Source: Nymphaea colorata (Eukaryota; Streptophyta; Magnoliopsida; Nymphaeales; Nymphaeaceae). Taken from it: a DNA stretch of 64,000 nt. The DNA lies in NCBI RefSeq assembly GCF_008831285.2, contig NC_045146.1, positions 4,474,972 to 4,538,971 on the forward strand. Reading direction: 5' to 3'. The notes below the pieces were generated by a model. The model saw only the letters and a program-made list of their open reading frames with translations, was not told where the DNA came from and ran no database searches. Below, piece after piece: positions 35,301 through 47,200 of the stretch (the stretch's first letter is position 1; every line of letters starts with the position of its first letter). A program made the translations under genes and the position numbers.

Positions 35301-38194
35301 GGAAATTTCTTGACTTACTTCTTTTAAAAATATGAGAAAAAAACCAGTTTTAAAAATTGGTCTGCCAGAAGGGTCATATCATAAAAAAATATTTGACAAT
35401 TGGAACACAAACTAGACACATATACAAAACCAGTTTTTATTTTTTATTTTTAAATGGATTGTAAAAATAATCTCTGGTTTAATAGATTTAGCCATTTGAA
35501 GTTAGGTGAAAATCTATCTGGCAATAGCAAGTCTGATTTTTATAGAAATTTAATACCTCTTAAGCTAGATTTTGATGAAAATCCCCAAACGTCGGGAAAT
35601 TAATCACATGAATCAATCAACTAATCGTATTGGAGTTCAAAAGGAAGCGCATAAACAACATGCATTTGCATCTGCATTGTGGCATACATAAAAGAAGAAA
35701 GCTAATAACGAACAAGGGGATGTGGAAGAGAGGGATAATGCCTACATGTTATCCATAGAAGAAGAAGAGAGAGAAAGGGAGGGAGAGAGAGAGAGAGATG
35801 AACACGCCTTTCACTTCTTCTTCCCCTTCATTTCTTCTTCCTTCTTCATTCTCCCTTGCTGCTCAAACCCCTTAAAAAGCTCTTGGAAAAACCTTTGAAA
35901 ATCATGCCAAAGAGGGAATAATCACATTAGTAAAATAATAAAAATAACAAAGTAAACAAGAGAGAAGAGAAGGAGCTTACCTTTGAAAATCATGCCAAAG
36001 AGGGAGGAATAGGGGTTGGAAGAGTCCCACCTCCTTTTATAATGATTCTGTCTGAATAGCAGCTAATTCCAACCAATTAGATTTTAGAAAATCAAAACAT
36101 GGATTGCTGATGTGTCAGATAGATCAATGGTCACGATTTGTCTAAAAATCTTAACAAGCACCCACACTGATTTGTTGATGTCTTTTTAATTTTTATTCCC
36201 AAGAAAATATAGTAGCCAAAATGTGTGTGTGTGTGTGTTTTTTTTGGGGGGTGGGGGGGAGCACTCTAGGTTTTTCCTTTTAAAAATGATGAAAAAAACC
36301 CTGGCCAGCCCTCAAATGGATGAATAGGATCGATTTTGTTCAAGATGGATCAGTTCAAAGCATTGGATTGAAGATCTCATTCTTGATGCAGATTCTGAAC
36401 TAAATTTGAGTATGAATTTGGAATTTGGATTTAGGCTTTAGATCAAAGGTCAAGATCTTGTTTTGGATTGAGAAAATGGTTTTGGTATCAGATATGAGAT
36501 CTAGATCTGAAACAATGTAGATTAGAAATCTAAATTTCATATTTGGAGTTTCAAAATTAAGATATAAGATCCAAGCACATGACCTAGGCTCAATGGGTTC
36601 AAGCTTAGTGCTAGGATGTGGACTTGGGCTTGTTCTAGGTCTGGACTAGGTTGGACGCAAGTTCAAACTAGGCTCAGCTCAACTAGATTTAGTTTTAGGT
36701 CAAGTTGAGCTCATTTGAGTTTAGTTTTGATATGAGCTTAATTCATGGTGAGTTCAGACCTTGCATGAGCCATGCTTAGTTGTAGCATATGAAACATGTA
36801 AGTTAGGTTCATGTAGTTCCTAACTTAGAAAATCAAGAAAATCATGCACATTTACCAAATGATGGTTTCACCCTTGACAAAAAAACATGGTTTTGCAAGT
36901 CAGGGTGGACATCAAACTATATAGAATCATAGACAGTTTAAAAATGTGTGTTCGTGTGAAGTTTCAGGGAAAAATGACGTCATTTGTCATTGGAAAATCA
37001 AAATTTTCAAATTTGACCAAGCTGTAAAATAGAAATGTGGAGGGCAAAATGGTAAAAAATATTTGGGCTTGTTTGTGAGTTATAAATGCATTGATACTCT
37101 CTTCAAGTGAGGTTACCCTTTGTGTGCTGAGATTTGAAATTAGAATCTCAGATTGATTAGAGTTTTGTTCTAAAGCCACAATGGGCAATGTCCAAATTCA
37201 GACAAGATAGTGTGCTTTAGAGTAGTGATGAATTGTGTGACGAAATTCAGAATAGAAGCTAATAATACCATATTGTGATGTTTCTGATTACATTGATGCA
37301 AAAGAAATCACCAATTTGAATCCTATATTGTGAAAATTTCAGCTCAGAAGTTTGAGCTGACACTAAGTGCTCCTGACATGTGGGACAAATGAATGAAGAT
37401 GGAAAATGAGCTGGATTGAGGATGAATTGATCTGAATTGTGCAAAAGATAGTTAGTTATGAAAAATATGTCAATAGCTCAACACAGGATGACTAGCTGTG
37501 GATTAAGAGAATTTCAACTAAGACACTTAAAATGAAGGAGAGAGAGTGACCTTGATGTAGGACAACTCTCTAGAGCTCAAATTAGAATGGACAAGTGAAA
37601 AATAAATTTTAAAAATAACAGAGATTGACAATGTATCATTGTTGAGAACTACGCAAATCACTAAGTCAATGAACTCATTTTATTTGAAAATGGAGAGAAA
37701 TGGAAGGTTTATAATGACAATTTGACTCTGAAAATTAAGAGTTTAACTGAAATTAGTTTGCCGTTATTGAAAAATATTTGAAAATAGGATTCATGAGATT
37801 AGCAGACATTGTGGTGTGAAGAAATTGTTGAAAAATAGCAGAAATATGTTATTTTGAGCTAAATTCAACCAAATTTAAGCTAAAAAATGGGTTGTGAAAA
37901 TTCATGGTGATTTGAAAATATGAGAATTTTCATAATTGAACCGGTAGAACATAATTCTCTGAAGTTCCACAGCTATTTACTGAAAATTGCACAAGATTTG
38001 AACAAAATGAAGGGTGTTAATGGGCAAAATAATCATTTTTCTGACTCGCAATAGGCTGGGTGATATGGGCCTCGCTGCTTGACAATTGGATAATGAAATT
38101 CGTGTTATTGTGGTCCTTGGCCTTTGCATTTGAATGATATTTGAGAAAATCAACTCATTAAGATGGGTAAAATGGTCATCTTAACACTTGAACA
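32305..38194 (-). repeat. 3' LTR of the Tat-type element
   Basis: Read on the minus strand it begins TGTTCAAGTGTTAAGATGACC and ends TTTTTCATGGTCAACA, so it has TG...CA ends. It aligns with the copy at 48,309-58,370: the 32.3-33.6 kb part matches 48.3-49.6 kb and the 33.6-38.2 kb part matches 53.7-58.3 kb. A minus-strand TATA box (ATTATAAAAGG) lies at about 36,033-36,043. The region 35,750-35,880 is purine- or pyrimidine-rich. No protein is encoded. The start next to the tandem array lacks an obvious polypurine tract, so this boundary may be altered. Confidence 0.7.
35885..36045 (-). promoter_or_regulatory. LTR promoter, TATA box and splice-donor-like site
   Basis: On the minus strand ATTATAAAAGGAGG (about 36,043-36,030) is followed by the sequence CTTTGGCATGATTTTCAAAG and then GTAAGCT (about 35,980), a strong splice-donor consensus. 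The same 27-base segment before the donor is repeated at about 35,891-35,917. The other LTR keeps the donor-like site (TTCAAAGGTAAGC, about 56,300) but has lost a clear TATA box. Confidence 0.45.
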
Positions 38195-38375
38195 TAGGAA
38201 AGGGATGCATCTAAGCATGAGACAAGGCTCTAATGCACTTAGACACCAAAAAGGGTATGTTCAGTGTTAGCTCAAGGCCATGATGCACCTAGACACACAA
38301 AGAGGTGTATTAAGCATGAGACAAGACTCTAGGGTGCCTAGACACTAGAAATGGTGTGCTTAGGTGTTAGCTCAT

Positions 38376-40619
38376 AGGTCGTTTGATGGCATTGGAACAC
38401 CATGGAACAGAACAGACACGTTCTGTTTTAGTAAAATCGACACAAACGTCGGACAAAGAACAATCAAGGCACGCTGGACAGAGAACAAGGGGTATAAAAG
38501 GCTAAAGAGTTCCACGGTGTTCAGTGGTAAACCACGGAACAGGAAGGAACAGCCCTCTCCCGACCCCGAGCTCCCCTCTCCCGACCCCGAGCTCTTCTTG
38601 CCTTCGCCTGTCTCTTCCTCTCCTCCTCTGTCTCCACTCCCGAGTGGCTCTTTCTCCTCCTTCTCTCCGCCCCCATCTCCGCTGCCTTGCTCCTCCGTTT
38701 CCACCCCCGTCTTCTCTCCATCTGTGCTGGAGGGCGACCGCCGGACAGAATCTATATCCTGCCCAGCCTTCTAGTCGTCTCCAACGTCTCAGTGACCATA
38801 TGCTGTTCCGTCGAAGTTGGCTAGGGTTTCAGAAGTCCGCTTTCCCTGGCATCTGCTGGAGGGGAAGCCATGCAGATGGACCTGGGCAAGAGGAAGGGGG
38901 TCGTGAAGATTCGGTGGAACTGATTGTTGAAATAGGGCCGTCGAGCGGACATAGCAACCAGATTCAGGTGATGACGCCAAGTTAGCTCAATGCCGGGGGA
39001 GGTTCAAATGTTTGATCTGTTGAAGCAAAGGAAGGAAACTCTGGTTGGGGATTCTTTGATCGGGGACTTGGTGAGTGAGAAAAATGGGTAGATGAATGCC
39101 ACAGATCAGGGAGAGAGGCCGGAAACCAGCTGTGCTCAGATTTGGACGTGTGTAGTGGAGGCGAACACAGACATGGAGTCAGGCGACTAGCCAGAGGCCA
39201 GATTGGAGCATAAGGGGAGGTTAAAGATTGGAGCATAAGGGGAGGTTAACTTTCCATGGAGGCCTTTCATCAGATGGAACAAAGGTTCCAAGTTGCAGCT
39301 ATTGGAGGGTTTTATGGAGGAAGACAAAATTCTGGAATGGATTACAAATATGTATCAAAGAGGCTGTGGGGTAAAGCAGCTAAATTCTAGTCTTCCATAA
39401 TCGGTAATGGAAGTTTCTTATGTGCGCTGGGTCAGAGGAAGAAGTGGAGACACTCCATCCTCCATCCTCTCTTTCTCTTTTTCTCTTTCTTTCTCTTTCT
39501 ATTTGAGTGTCTTTGCCAGGTTATATCTCTCCATTTGTTAACTTTGATAGTCATCGTTCAAGTTTAGCAAAAGCAAACAGAACTCTGTCTCTATCTACCT
39601 GTCTCTCTATCTCTTTCTCTTGAGTAGATTGATGTATTAGGTGGCTTTATATGAATTTACCCCTTCAATGAATTCATCACTTCATGTAGCTTTCTACTGA
39701 AGCACTTGACTTTTTCAATTTTATGGTTGTCTCATGCTGAGCCCTTCATGATTGATTATGCATTTTGGCCATGCTTTTGTGCAGAAAGAAGAGAGAACAA
39801 AAAAAAAAGGAGGTGGGTTGGGAAGTGGGGCTAGGGAAGAGAGCAATCAAATATATATAAACAATCTCTCTCTTTCTCTCTCTCTCTTGAAGGTGAGGAG
39901 ATGAATGTGTGTGTTTTTTGTTCAGTCATGTCATGACCAGAGAAAGAAAAGATTGGTGCAAATTGGCTCGAGAGAGAGCGATGAACACGACTCAATGTTA
40001 TAGAAGAAGTCCTACTATAAACGCATAGTCTGAATTGTGGTAATGAGTTAGAAAAATGAACTTCGATTAATGATGGTTGATGGGGTGACTACGGTACTAA
40101 GAGAAAAAGAAAAAGAACCAGAAAAAAGAAGAGCAAATGGATGACCTCATGAAGAACATCGCCAAGGAAGCTGTAGCTCCTCCTCATGCCTTTCTGAATA
40201 TTGATGACTCCATTCTAACTTTTAATCTCTGTTTATTCATTCAAAAAATCCAGTCATTGGACAAGTCTATAGCTGGAAGTCTCTTGTTATGTATTTCATT
40301 TTAGTGTAGAAGTTTGGCTAGGGTTTCAGAAGTCCGCTTTCACATGCCATTGAATGTAGTCATATAGTGGATAGAATAAATATAATATCATAAACAAACA
40401 CTGGACAGGATAGACAGAACAAATAGATCGGACATGACAGAAACAAACGTCAGACAGAACGGACAGAACAGACACACACGAAACAAACATCAGACAAGAA
40501 GAACGTAATGTTCTGTTCCTAAAAGTATCAAACGGTGGACAAGGAACATCATTGTCCAGTAGTGTAATGGACAGGATGTCCTGTCTGTCTTGTCCCAATG
40601 GACAGCAATCAAACGACCT
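38376..40619. mobile_element. Non-autonomous DNA transposon with inverted ends and 5-bp target duplication
   Basis: The left end AGGTCGTTTGATGGCATTGG and the right end, read on the other strand, AGGTCGTTTGATTGCTGTCC share a perfect 12-base terminus. Both outer sides carry CTCAT (38,371-38,375 and 40,620-40,624), a target-site duplication. Both ends are rich in GGACA, GAACAG and their complements. The interior starts with a GC-rich block (38,550-38,980) and continues with CT-rich and AT-rich sequence; no transposase is recognised. A 30-base phrase, core GGCTAGGGTTTCAGAAGTCC, occurs at about 38,818 and again at 40,317. The superfamily is unclear, since a 5-bp duplication does not fit the usual hAT (8), Mutator (9) or CACTA (3) rules. 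Confidence 0.75.
38550..38985 (+). other. GC-rich cargo block inside the DNA transposon
   Basis: The block is markedly GC-rich against an AT-rich background. It has a direct repeat of CTCTCCCGACCCCGAGCTC at 38,561 and 38,579 and open frames in several phases on both strands. The composition resembles the leader or first exon of a plant gene, so it may be captured host sequence. I recognise no protein family. The continuous plus frame at 38,524-38,985 is probably a by-product of high GC content. Confidence 0.35.
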
Positions 40620-41559
40620 CTCATGGAACGGTTGCACTTAAACACAAAAAAGGGGGGTATCTAAGCATGGGACGAGGCTTTGTTTCACCTAGACACTAAA
40701 AAGGTTGTGCTTAGGTGTTTGCTCAATGCCCTGTTGCACCTAAACATGGAAAATGGGCATATCTAAGCGTGAAACAAGATTCTGGTGCACTTAGACACTG
40801 AGAAAGGTGTGCTTAGGTATTAACTCAAGGCCATATACTGCACACCTAAACATAGAAAAAGGGCATATCTATGTGAGATTCTTTGCACATAGATACAAGT
40901 TATACTTCTATGAGCTGTGCTTTGCGAAAATTTTGGTTTGCACAAAAAGCATGCTAAGGTGCAAAAGGTTTCACACAACATATGTTGGTTTTAAAAAATT
41001 TTATGCATGTGAGTGTTTAGCATTCACATGAGAGGCATGGAAGCTCCCTAGTACTTGGAAAAAGAGTTTTGAAAATTTTTGTGAGATCAGTTTCACAATG
41101 CAAATTGTTACTCTTGTATTGGGAATCACAATAGGGGTATTAGTAATTGTGTGGCTAGAAAGAAAAATATCTGCAGGGATACAATGACGATTTGGTCTTG
41201 AGTATGCTTTTGAAGAGATGTTTGTTCAAAAGACTTTGAGGACCTAAAGGTTCTTTTCCCTTTATGGGGAAAAAGTTTGTAGAATGGAGACACTTGGGAG
41301 GTTCTTTTCCTGTAAAAGTTTCCTTTTCCAAAATGCTTTTGAAAACATTCCTTTTGAAATTTACAACCTTTGAATAAAGGATGTCCCTAGTTTTAGGACT
41401 AAAAGAAAGATGAAGCATTGATCATATGAGACAAAATAAGTTTAACAATTAGAAAATATAATCTTTATTGATAAAAACAAAAAAGTGTGCATCGAGCATG
41501 AACCTTTTTCAAATGAAGTGTATTGACATGATCAAGTAGTTCTATACTGGCTATATTGA

Positions 41560-42560
41560 TTAGGTGGCAAGCACGTTCGAAAAGAATTTATCTGATCTGA
41601 TATGGCCCATCCTAGTTTGGTGCCCACTTTCCTCATGGATGATGCCTCCACGAATGGTCGGTCTGAGCACAAGGTCATTTACTTTGAATTATCTCTGATG
41701 GCTGACTTAGCAAAATGCTTAGCTATCCTTTGGCGATAAGCTTCGGCATGTTCTGCGGCTTTCAATCTTTTCACTTTGAGAATTTCTAGTAACAACATCA
41801 TCTATCACTAATACTAATCTATAGGCAACTCTATGACTATCTCAAACTTAAATGCTGACTTTTGCACATGAAGTAACGAAATACATCTGTTGTATATACT
41901 AACTCTGCAGAAGTTACATTGGTAGAAGTTTTGATGGTTGTTCTATACGCTTCTAATCCATCATGAATCTTCTCACATCATTCTTAGCCTGATTCCACCA
42001 TCCATTCTAAAATTCTGATCAGAATATTGTTCATGGCTTGCGCTTGGCCATTTCCTTGCAGGTAGTATGACGTTGAAAAGTGATGTTTGATTAGCACAAA
42101 AATTCTACATGCATTCATTTTTTAAATGTATCCCATTGTCTAAGACAATATCATGAGACACTCAAAATATGCATGGAATGTCCCTAAAGATGAAAGCCAC
42201 TACGTATGCCTCCCACCGTTTTGAGTATGATGGTTTTTACCCACTTTGTGAAGCATTATGTGCCCGCCCAGGAAGTACTTATGACTATTGGATGTAGAGG
42301 GATTGATGAGCCCTACAATGCCAATTGTTCACACTAAGAAAGGCCATGGTGAGACCACTGAGTGCAAATATGCAGTCAGTGCATGAAGGGGGTCTGCATG
42401 AATTTGGCATTTGAGGCACTTCTTGACATATTTGTGACAATCTTGTTACATAGTTGGCCAGTAATAACCACTTTTGATCAACTGTTTGGTGAGAGTTTGG
42501 TAGCCCACATGGCCACCATAGTTTCCTTCATGAGCTTTTTTTATTACCTCTTGTGCTTTC
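41560..42560 (-). pseudogene. Ty3/gypsy integrase, decayed
   Basis: The zinc-binding start is clear at about 42,550-42,400: EVIKKAHEGNYGGHVGYQTL, then SGYYWPTM and KKCLKCQIHAD, giving the His-His-Cys-Cys pattern of retroviral-type integrases. The catalytic core follows in fragments: GLINPSTSNSHKYF near 42,300, KWVKTIILKTVGG near 42,230, and a stretch near 42,135 matching the usual 'xxDNG' motif in a shifted frame. Several stops and frame changes interrupt it, so it is inactive. The C-terminal part fades towards 41,560. Confidence 0.75.
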
Positions 42561-42929
42561 TCCAACTATGTGGAGTATTCTCCGTTGAAGACTCTATTGT
42601 ATAAAATTCCAGCAAGTATGAAAAATCGACTAGACATTCTTTGAATGACTTGCTATTATTTTTTTGACATATCTGGAGGGAAATCCCTAGTTTTAAGTAG
42701 TTCTTTATGTTCTGATACCATGATGCTTCTTGTGATTCCACTTGGTTGACTTGTTCTATCATTTAATAGGGTGGTTTGGACAGCTTTCCAATTTGAAAGA
42801 CTCTATAGGTTTCATATTTCTTGAAGGCAATATTAGAGCCTAGACAAGATAGACCTACTGAAAACTGATTGAATTTCCTTCTGACATAGATTTATCAAAA
42901 TGCTTGATTAATTGTCTAGTTATGTCTTG

Positions 42930-43205
42930 ACATGTCATGAGTTTATAATCATTCATTTTCTGCTCTTCATTGACCTGATTCACAATAATAAAGGAATCTC
43001 CATAAGCATGACCATTTTGACATTAAATTTCAATAGCATCTTAAAGCCTTCAATAAGAGCTTCATATTCTACCATTTTCTGTGTACAAATGAAAAATAAA
43101 TTGAAAAAGTATGGTATCATTTTCTTTTCAGGTGAGAGTATGAGAATTTCTATTCCTATTCAGACCATGTTTTTGGAACCATCGAAAAACAATGTTCACA
43201 TTGGT
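42930..43205 (-). pseudogene. Second (archaeal-type) RNase H of a Tat element
   Basis: The minus-strand translation from about 43,195 reads FDGSKNM, a stop, IGIEILILSPEKKMIPYFF, then VEYEALIEGF and near the end a shifted YGDSFIIVNQV. This matches the second RNase H of Tat elements, whose usual motifs are FDGAxN, GIGxxLxSPxxxxIP, AEYEALIxGL and VYGDSxLIVxQV. The catalytic Asp (FDG), Glu (EYEAL) and Asp (GDS) positions are still visible. Stops and a frameshift show it is dead. This domain is the main reason to assign the element to the Tat group. Confidence 0.75.
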
Positions 43206-43427
43206 GTAAAATCTGCATGTATGATATGCTTATCAGGAAAACTGTCTTCTATTTTGAGCTTTCTGTCAAAGGAAAATATACCAACTGGTTGACTATTGCA
43301 TGTCGTTTTATGGACTTTTGAGGAATGTATTCCAAATCATACTACATGAGGAGTACTTACCATTTAGCTACTTAGCCACTCAGAAATGGTTGATCCAAAA
43401 TATATTTGAGAGGATTCAATCGAGAGA

Positions 43428-43676
43428 TTAGCTTGATTTCACATGATAGAAGGAGTGCTTGAATTTTGAACACATCCACACCAATGCTAGACAAGTCTTT
43501 TCCATCGGTGAATAAGGCTTTTCATATTGCATAAAAGTTTTACTCACATAGTATATTGCATTTTCGATGTTGCATCTTTCTTTATAATGAGCTAGAAATC
43601 CACCATAAGTCATGTCATTTACAGAGACGTAAAATAAAAGTGGTTTTCCTAACATAGGTGATTGAAGGATAGACAA
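43428..43676 (-). pseudogene. Ty3/gypsy RNase H (first copy), open segment
   Basis: A continuous frame of 82 codons carries GKPLLFYVSVNDMTYGGFLA, then AIYYVSKTFMQYEKPYSPME and KTCLALVW. This is the RNase H that follows the reverse transcriptase in Ty3/gypsy elements. The first catalytic Asp of the family ('LYxDAS') is replaced by Ser-Val here, a substitution typical of Tat elements, in which this domain degenerated after a second RNase H was gained. Confidence 0.85.
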
Positions 43677-43689
43677 ATGAAATAGATAA

Positions 43690-44210
43690 TGCTTGATACA
43701 TTATGAAGTCTGCTGACATTGTGGGCTCTATTCAAATTTAACCCATTGTCTGAGAAGATGGTTGAATGGTTCACATTGGAGGGCCAAGTTTGAATGCATC
43801 TTCTGATTGCCTGAATTTTGCCTTGCAAGATTCTTAGTTCTTTTAGATTTTTTTGGGCGGACATATCAATTGTGGCCATGGATTTTGCTGGATCTATTTA
43901 AATCTTTTTTAACTTACCATATATCCAATGAGTTTTCTTGATTCAATACCAAACACATATTTTTGTGGATTTAACTTCACTTGGTACTAAATAAGTCTAT
44001 CAAATACTTGTTGAGATCTCGAAAATCAACACATATTCTGACTTTTTTGTTTCTCTTTGGTACTATGACAATGTTCACCAACCATTATGGTTAGTCAATG
44101 GTTCTGATGAATTAAGCTTTCAAAAGAACTTTTAAACCTTCTTTGACCTTGTCCTTGATTCTGGGGTCTAGCTTTCTAAGTTTCTACTTCACTCTCTTGC
44201 CATTAGATTT
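43690..44210 (-). pseudogene. Ty3/gypsy reverse transcriptase with palm deleted
   Basis: The start of the domain is readable at about 44,190-44,020: LRKLDPRIKDKVKEGLKVLL, then WLVNIVIVPKRNKKVRICVD and FRDLN. The next recognisable piece, at about 43,960-43,920, is KYVFGIESRKLIGYMVS, which in intact elements lies roughly 150-200 residues further on. Everything between, including the catalytic F/Y-x-D-D box, is absent. The thumb-like region to RNase H follows in broken frames. The element cannot have moved on its own after this deletion. Confidence 0.8.
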
Positions 44211-47200
44211 CAAATTTTCATATGTTCCACCAGCTTTGGATTTAACCTTGGCATTTCCTCGTATGACCAAATAAAGACAACTTTGTATTCTTTAAGAAAT
44301 TTGATGATTTTTTTCTTCTTCCTCAACATTGAGGTGGGTACCAATTTGAGCTACCCTAAGATCTTCCTCTGTTTAAATGTTTATCTCTTTGGTGTGACTG
44401 TTAAGCATAATTGGGGTTGATATTCTTTCTGTAGTTGTGCCAATTAGGCTGGCTTAAATTCTGGTTCTGTTACCTCTCTCGATTCATCATGCTTATGATC
44501 TTGAATCTCATGAGTTGTAGCTATCTTATGTTGTCATTGCAATATTACATGATTAACTGTTGGCTTGTGAATGGACTTGCATGTCATGTTGGGCCTACAC
44601 AAACACTACATGTAAATAAATAAAGTAGTAATGCAGCAAATTGAGTGAATGCACAAACTGGAGAATACAATTTTCAAGGATAAACAAAATCATTTCTTTA
44701 TTAATCATAGAAAAAGAAATGAGGGACCCCCAATGTCCCAATATTGCTATGGAAAGAAGAATTATTGCATTATCCTAAGCTAGACATCTGACCAAATCAC
44801 ATGAACTCTACTAGATGGAATCTTTCCCGTCGTTGCTTGCCATCTTCCTCAAATTAGAGCATAAACTCATGGCAGGCATCATATTTTTGGGTTGTGGTGC
44901 TTTTGTTGTAATTTCTTTAGCCATGGTTTCATGTGAGTCCACACTGCAAATGACTACGAGTAGCCTCCCCAAGACTGGGAATTGCTTCAATGATATCAAA
45001 TTTTCTATGATAGCTGATGAAGAACTAGTCTAGAGTGAAGAAAATCTCAAGGTTAGATCTTTAGTAGTGCTGAATTGATTCTTAACCTTCTAAGAGCATT
45101 GTTCTCTCCATATTGCTTGCTAATCATAACGGTTACCTTCTTGAGATAGTGTTGAGGACCTTTCACATCAAAGTCTACCGTTTCCCCTTGAAATTTGAAT
45201 ATCTATAAATTCAAGATGTAGAATTGGTGCCTTTGTAAGATGGACCTTCCATTTTCAATCATTAGTTCATTCATGCTGACATTCTAAATAGGAACGAGTT
45301 CAGACTCAATTTGTAGTGTTTTTTGCCATGGATAACCTATTCAGGTTTAGAAATTCACGGTGCTACAATAGGGTCTTGAGTGGCCTCAGTGGATACTTCT
45401 TCGACATCTTTTAGGACTACTTTCTTTAGCTTGACGATATTGTGAGGTTGATCATTCACTAGTTGAGCACTCTAGTTCACAGTACAAGGGTATGTATGGA
45501 AAAAACATGGTTCAAAAAGGTCATTTGCAGATCGTACAAGTATGATGGACTATCTCACTTGGGGGCCTTGCGATCCAACTTCAGTTCTTTCATGTTTTTT
45601 ATCAAGCAAAACTGTAACCACCTATTGAGGTAGGAATCAAGGTCCTTGTTAGTGGTGATCTAGAGCCGAAACTTATGCATGTCACCTTCATGAAAAATCA
45701 TGTATTTTTTCCATTAGTTTAATTATCCTCTAGTTTCTAAGACGAGTAAGCCTTTCTTTTTGCTCATAGAAAAAATCAGTGCCATACAAATATTCTGAAT
45801 AAGATTTTTGACAACTTAACCATGCCCAAGTAAGAGTTTGTTCCAACTTTACAATAATTGATAGGGTCCACAAGTCTTCCTCGTTCTTTAGCCTGCAGTT
45901 TGTCCTGTGGGAATGGATGAGATGATCTTAGCAACATCTTTGGCATATTTTCTAGTGGATTAGGTGGGGCTTGAGCTATTGCCTATATTGTCAACATAAT
46001 CTCTGTGATATTCAACCTTATGAATTTAAATACAACCACTATTTTGCAAACAAGATATGGGGTCATAGTGATTCTTGTGTGATTAGAGAAAGATGAACAA
46101 AAGCTGACATATAGAAAGGATGGATGACAAATAGAAACACATGAAAGAAATATTTTTTAGAAGCGCACTACACATAATGGAAAGGAGAATAAAGACTGGG
46201 AGTGACACTCCTCTACCATGAACAAGATCTTCCCTTTGAATGATTGACCAATTTGCTGTTGCTAAAGTGCTAACACACTTCCAATCTTCAGACCCTAGAT
46301 GCCAATCGATGATGGCGGGATATCCTTTTGGGACATCAAAAGAAATTAAATGTATTCTGTTAGCAAAAATGATGATGGTGGGATCCACTATGCATCTCTC
46401 TGGTGATAAGTCACGAAGAAAAATGGTCTTGTTAGCAAAATATTAGTATGCTGCTCATTGTAAGTATACCTGGCTGGGTGCATGTCCCGATCATAGAAGT
46501 CCCACACAACCTACTTCTCATTCATGTCATCCAGTAATTGACAATATATGTGTAGAGTGTAGTCGTTGTATGGTCTGAAATTTTTCCATTCTCAGATCGT
46601 GTATCGATAGAACTACTCCTACAAGAACTAGGTGCATTTTAAACTCTTGATGATTGAAACATGGCATGTTTGGCGAGTCTTTTATATGAAAAGGTAACTC
46701 ATGCGATGGCTATTGACATGGTCCCCACATCCTGAATAGCTAAAGTGTGTAAAGGGCCATCGTACTCTAATAATTATTGAAGATGAGCAGTCCAACAGTG
46801 CACAAAAGGATAGCTTTCTAAGTCCTCCACTGTGTTGACTTCAGTTAAGCCAACATATGTTCTACAGTGCCTCCTAAGTGGGCATGGATGTCCACTAGCT
46901 GAATGTGCTAACTCTTGTTCTCTAGCTTCAAGTTTCACATTCTGAATCCAGTCAGTCTATGAAGTAGCTTCTCGTAGTTGATTATCTTTTTATTGGCCAT
47001 GATCTGACATTTCACTGGGCCTCTGATCTTGCCTGCTGGGTCGGGGAGCCAAAGGATGTTGGAGAACTCATCTAATAAACGATGCCATCTTTTCCCATGG
47101 GAATGAAAATGTACTATGTAGGGTTTCTATTACTCAGCTAGCACCTAAATCGATAGTCCATTCAGCTCTTTCTTATGAGCAAGGGTGAAATTCTCTAATT

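Larger units (their letters stand above)
38195..40870 (-). repeat. Tandem repeats of about 104 bp in the element's 3' region, split by a transposon
   Basis: Units with the core pattern ATCTAAGCATGAGACAAGGCT ... CACTTAGACAC ... AAAGG ... GTGCTTAGGTGTTAGCTCAA ... GCACCTAAACAC occur at about 38,205-38,305 and 38,306-38,375, then continue on the far side of the inserted transposon at 40,620-40,655, 40,656-40,755, 40,756-40,860 and a partial unit to about 40,880. The units are diverged from one another. They lie between the integrase end and the 3' LTR, the place where Tat/Ogre elements are known to carry variable tandem repeats. Confidence 0.75.

Noticed and set aside
38364-38985. 136- and 153-codon plus-strand frames
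   Set aside because: They lie in GC-rich transposon cargo, one starts outside the transposon terminus, several frames are open at once, and no protein family is recognised.
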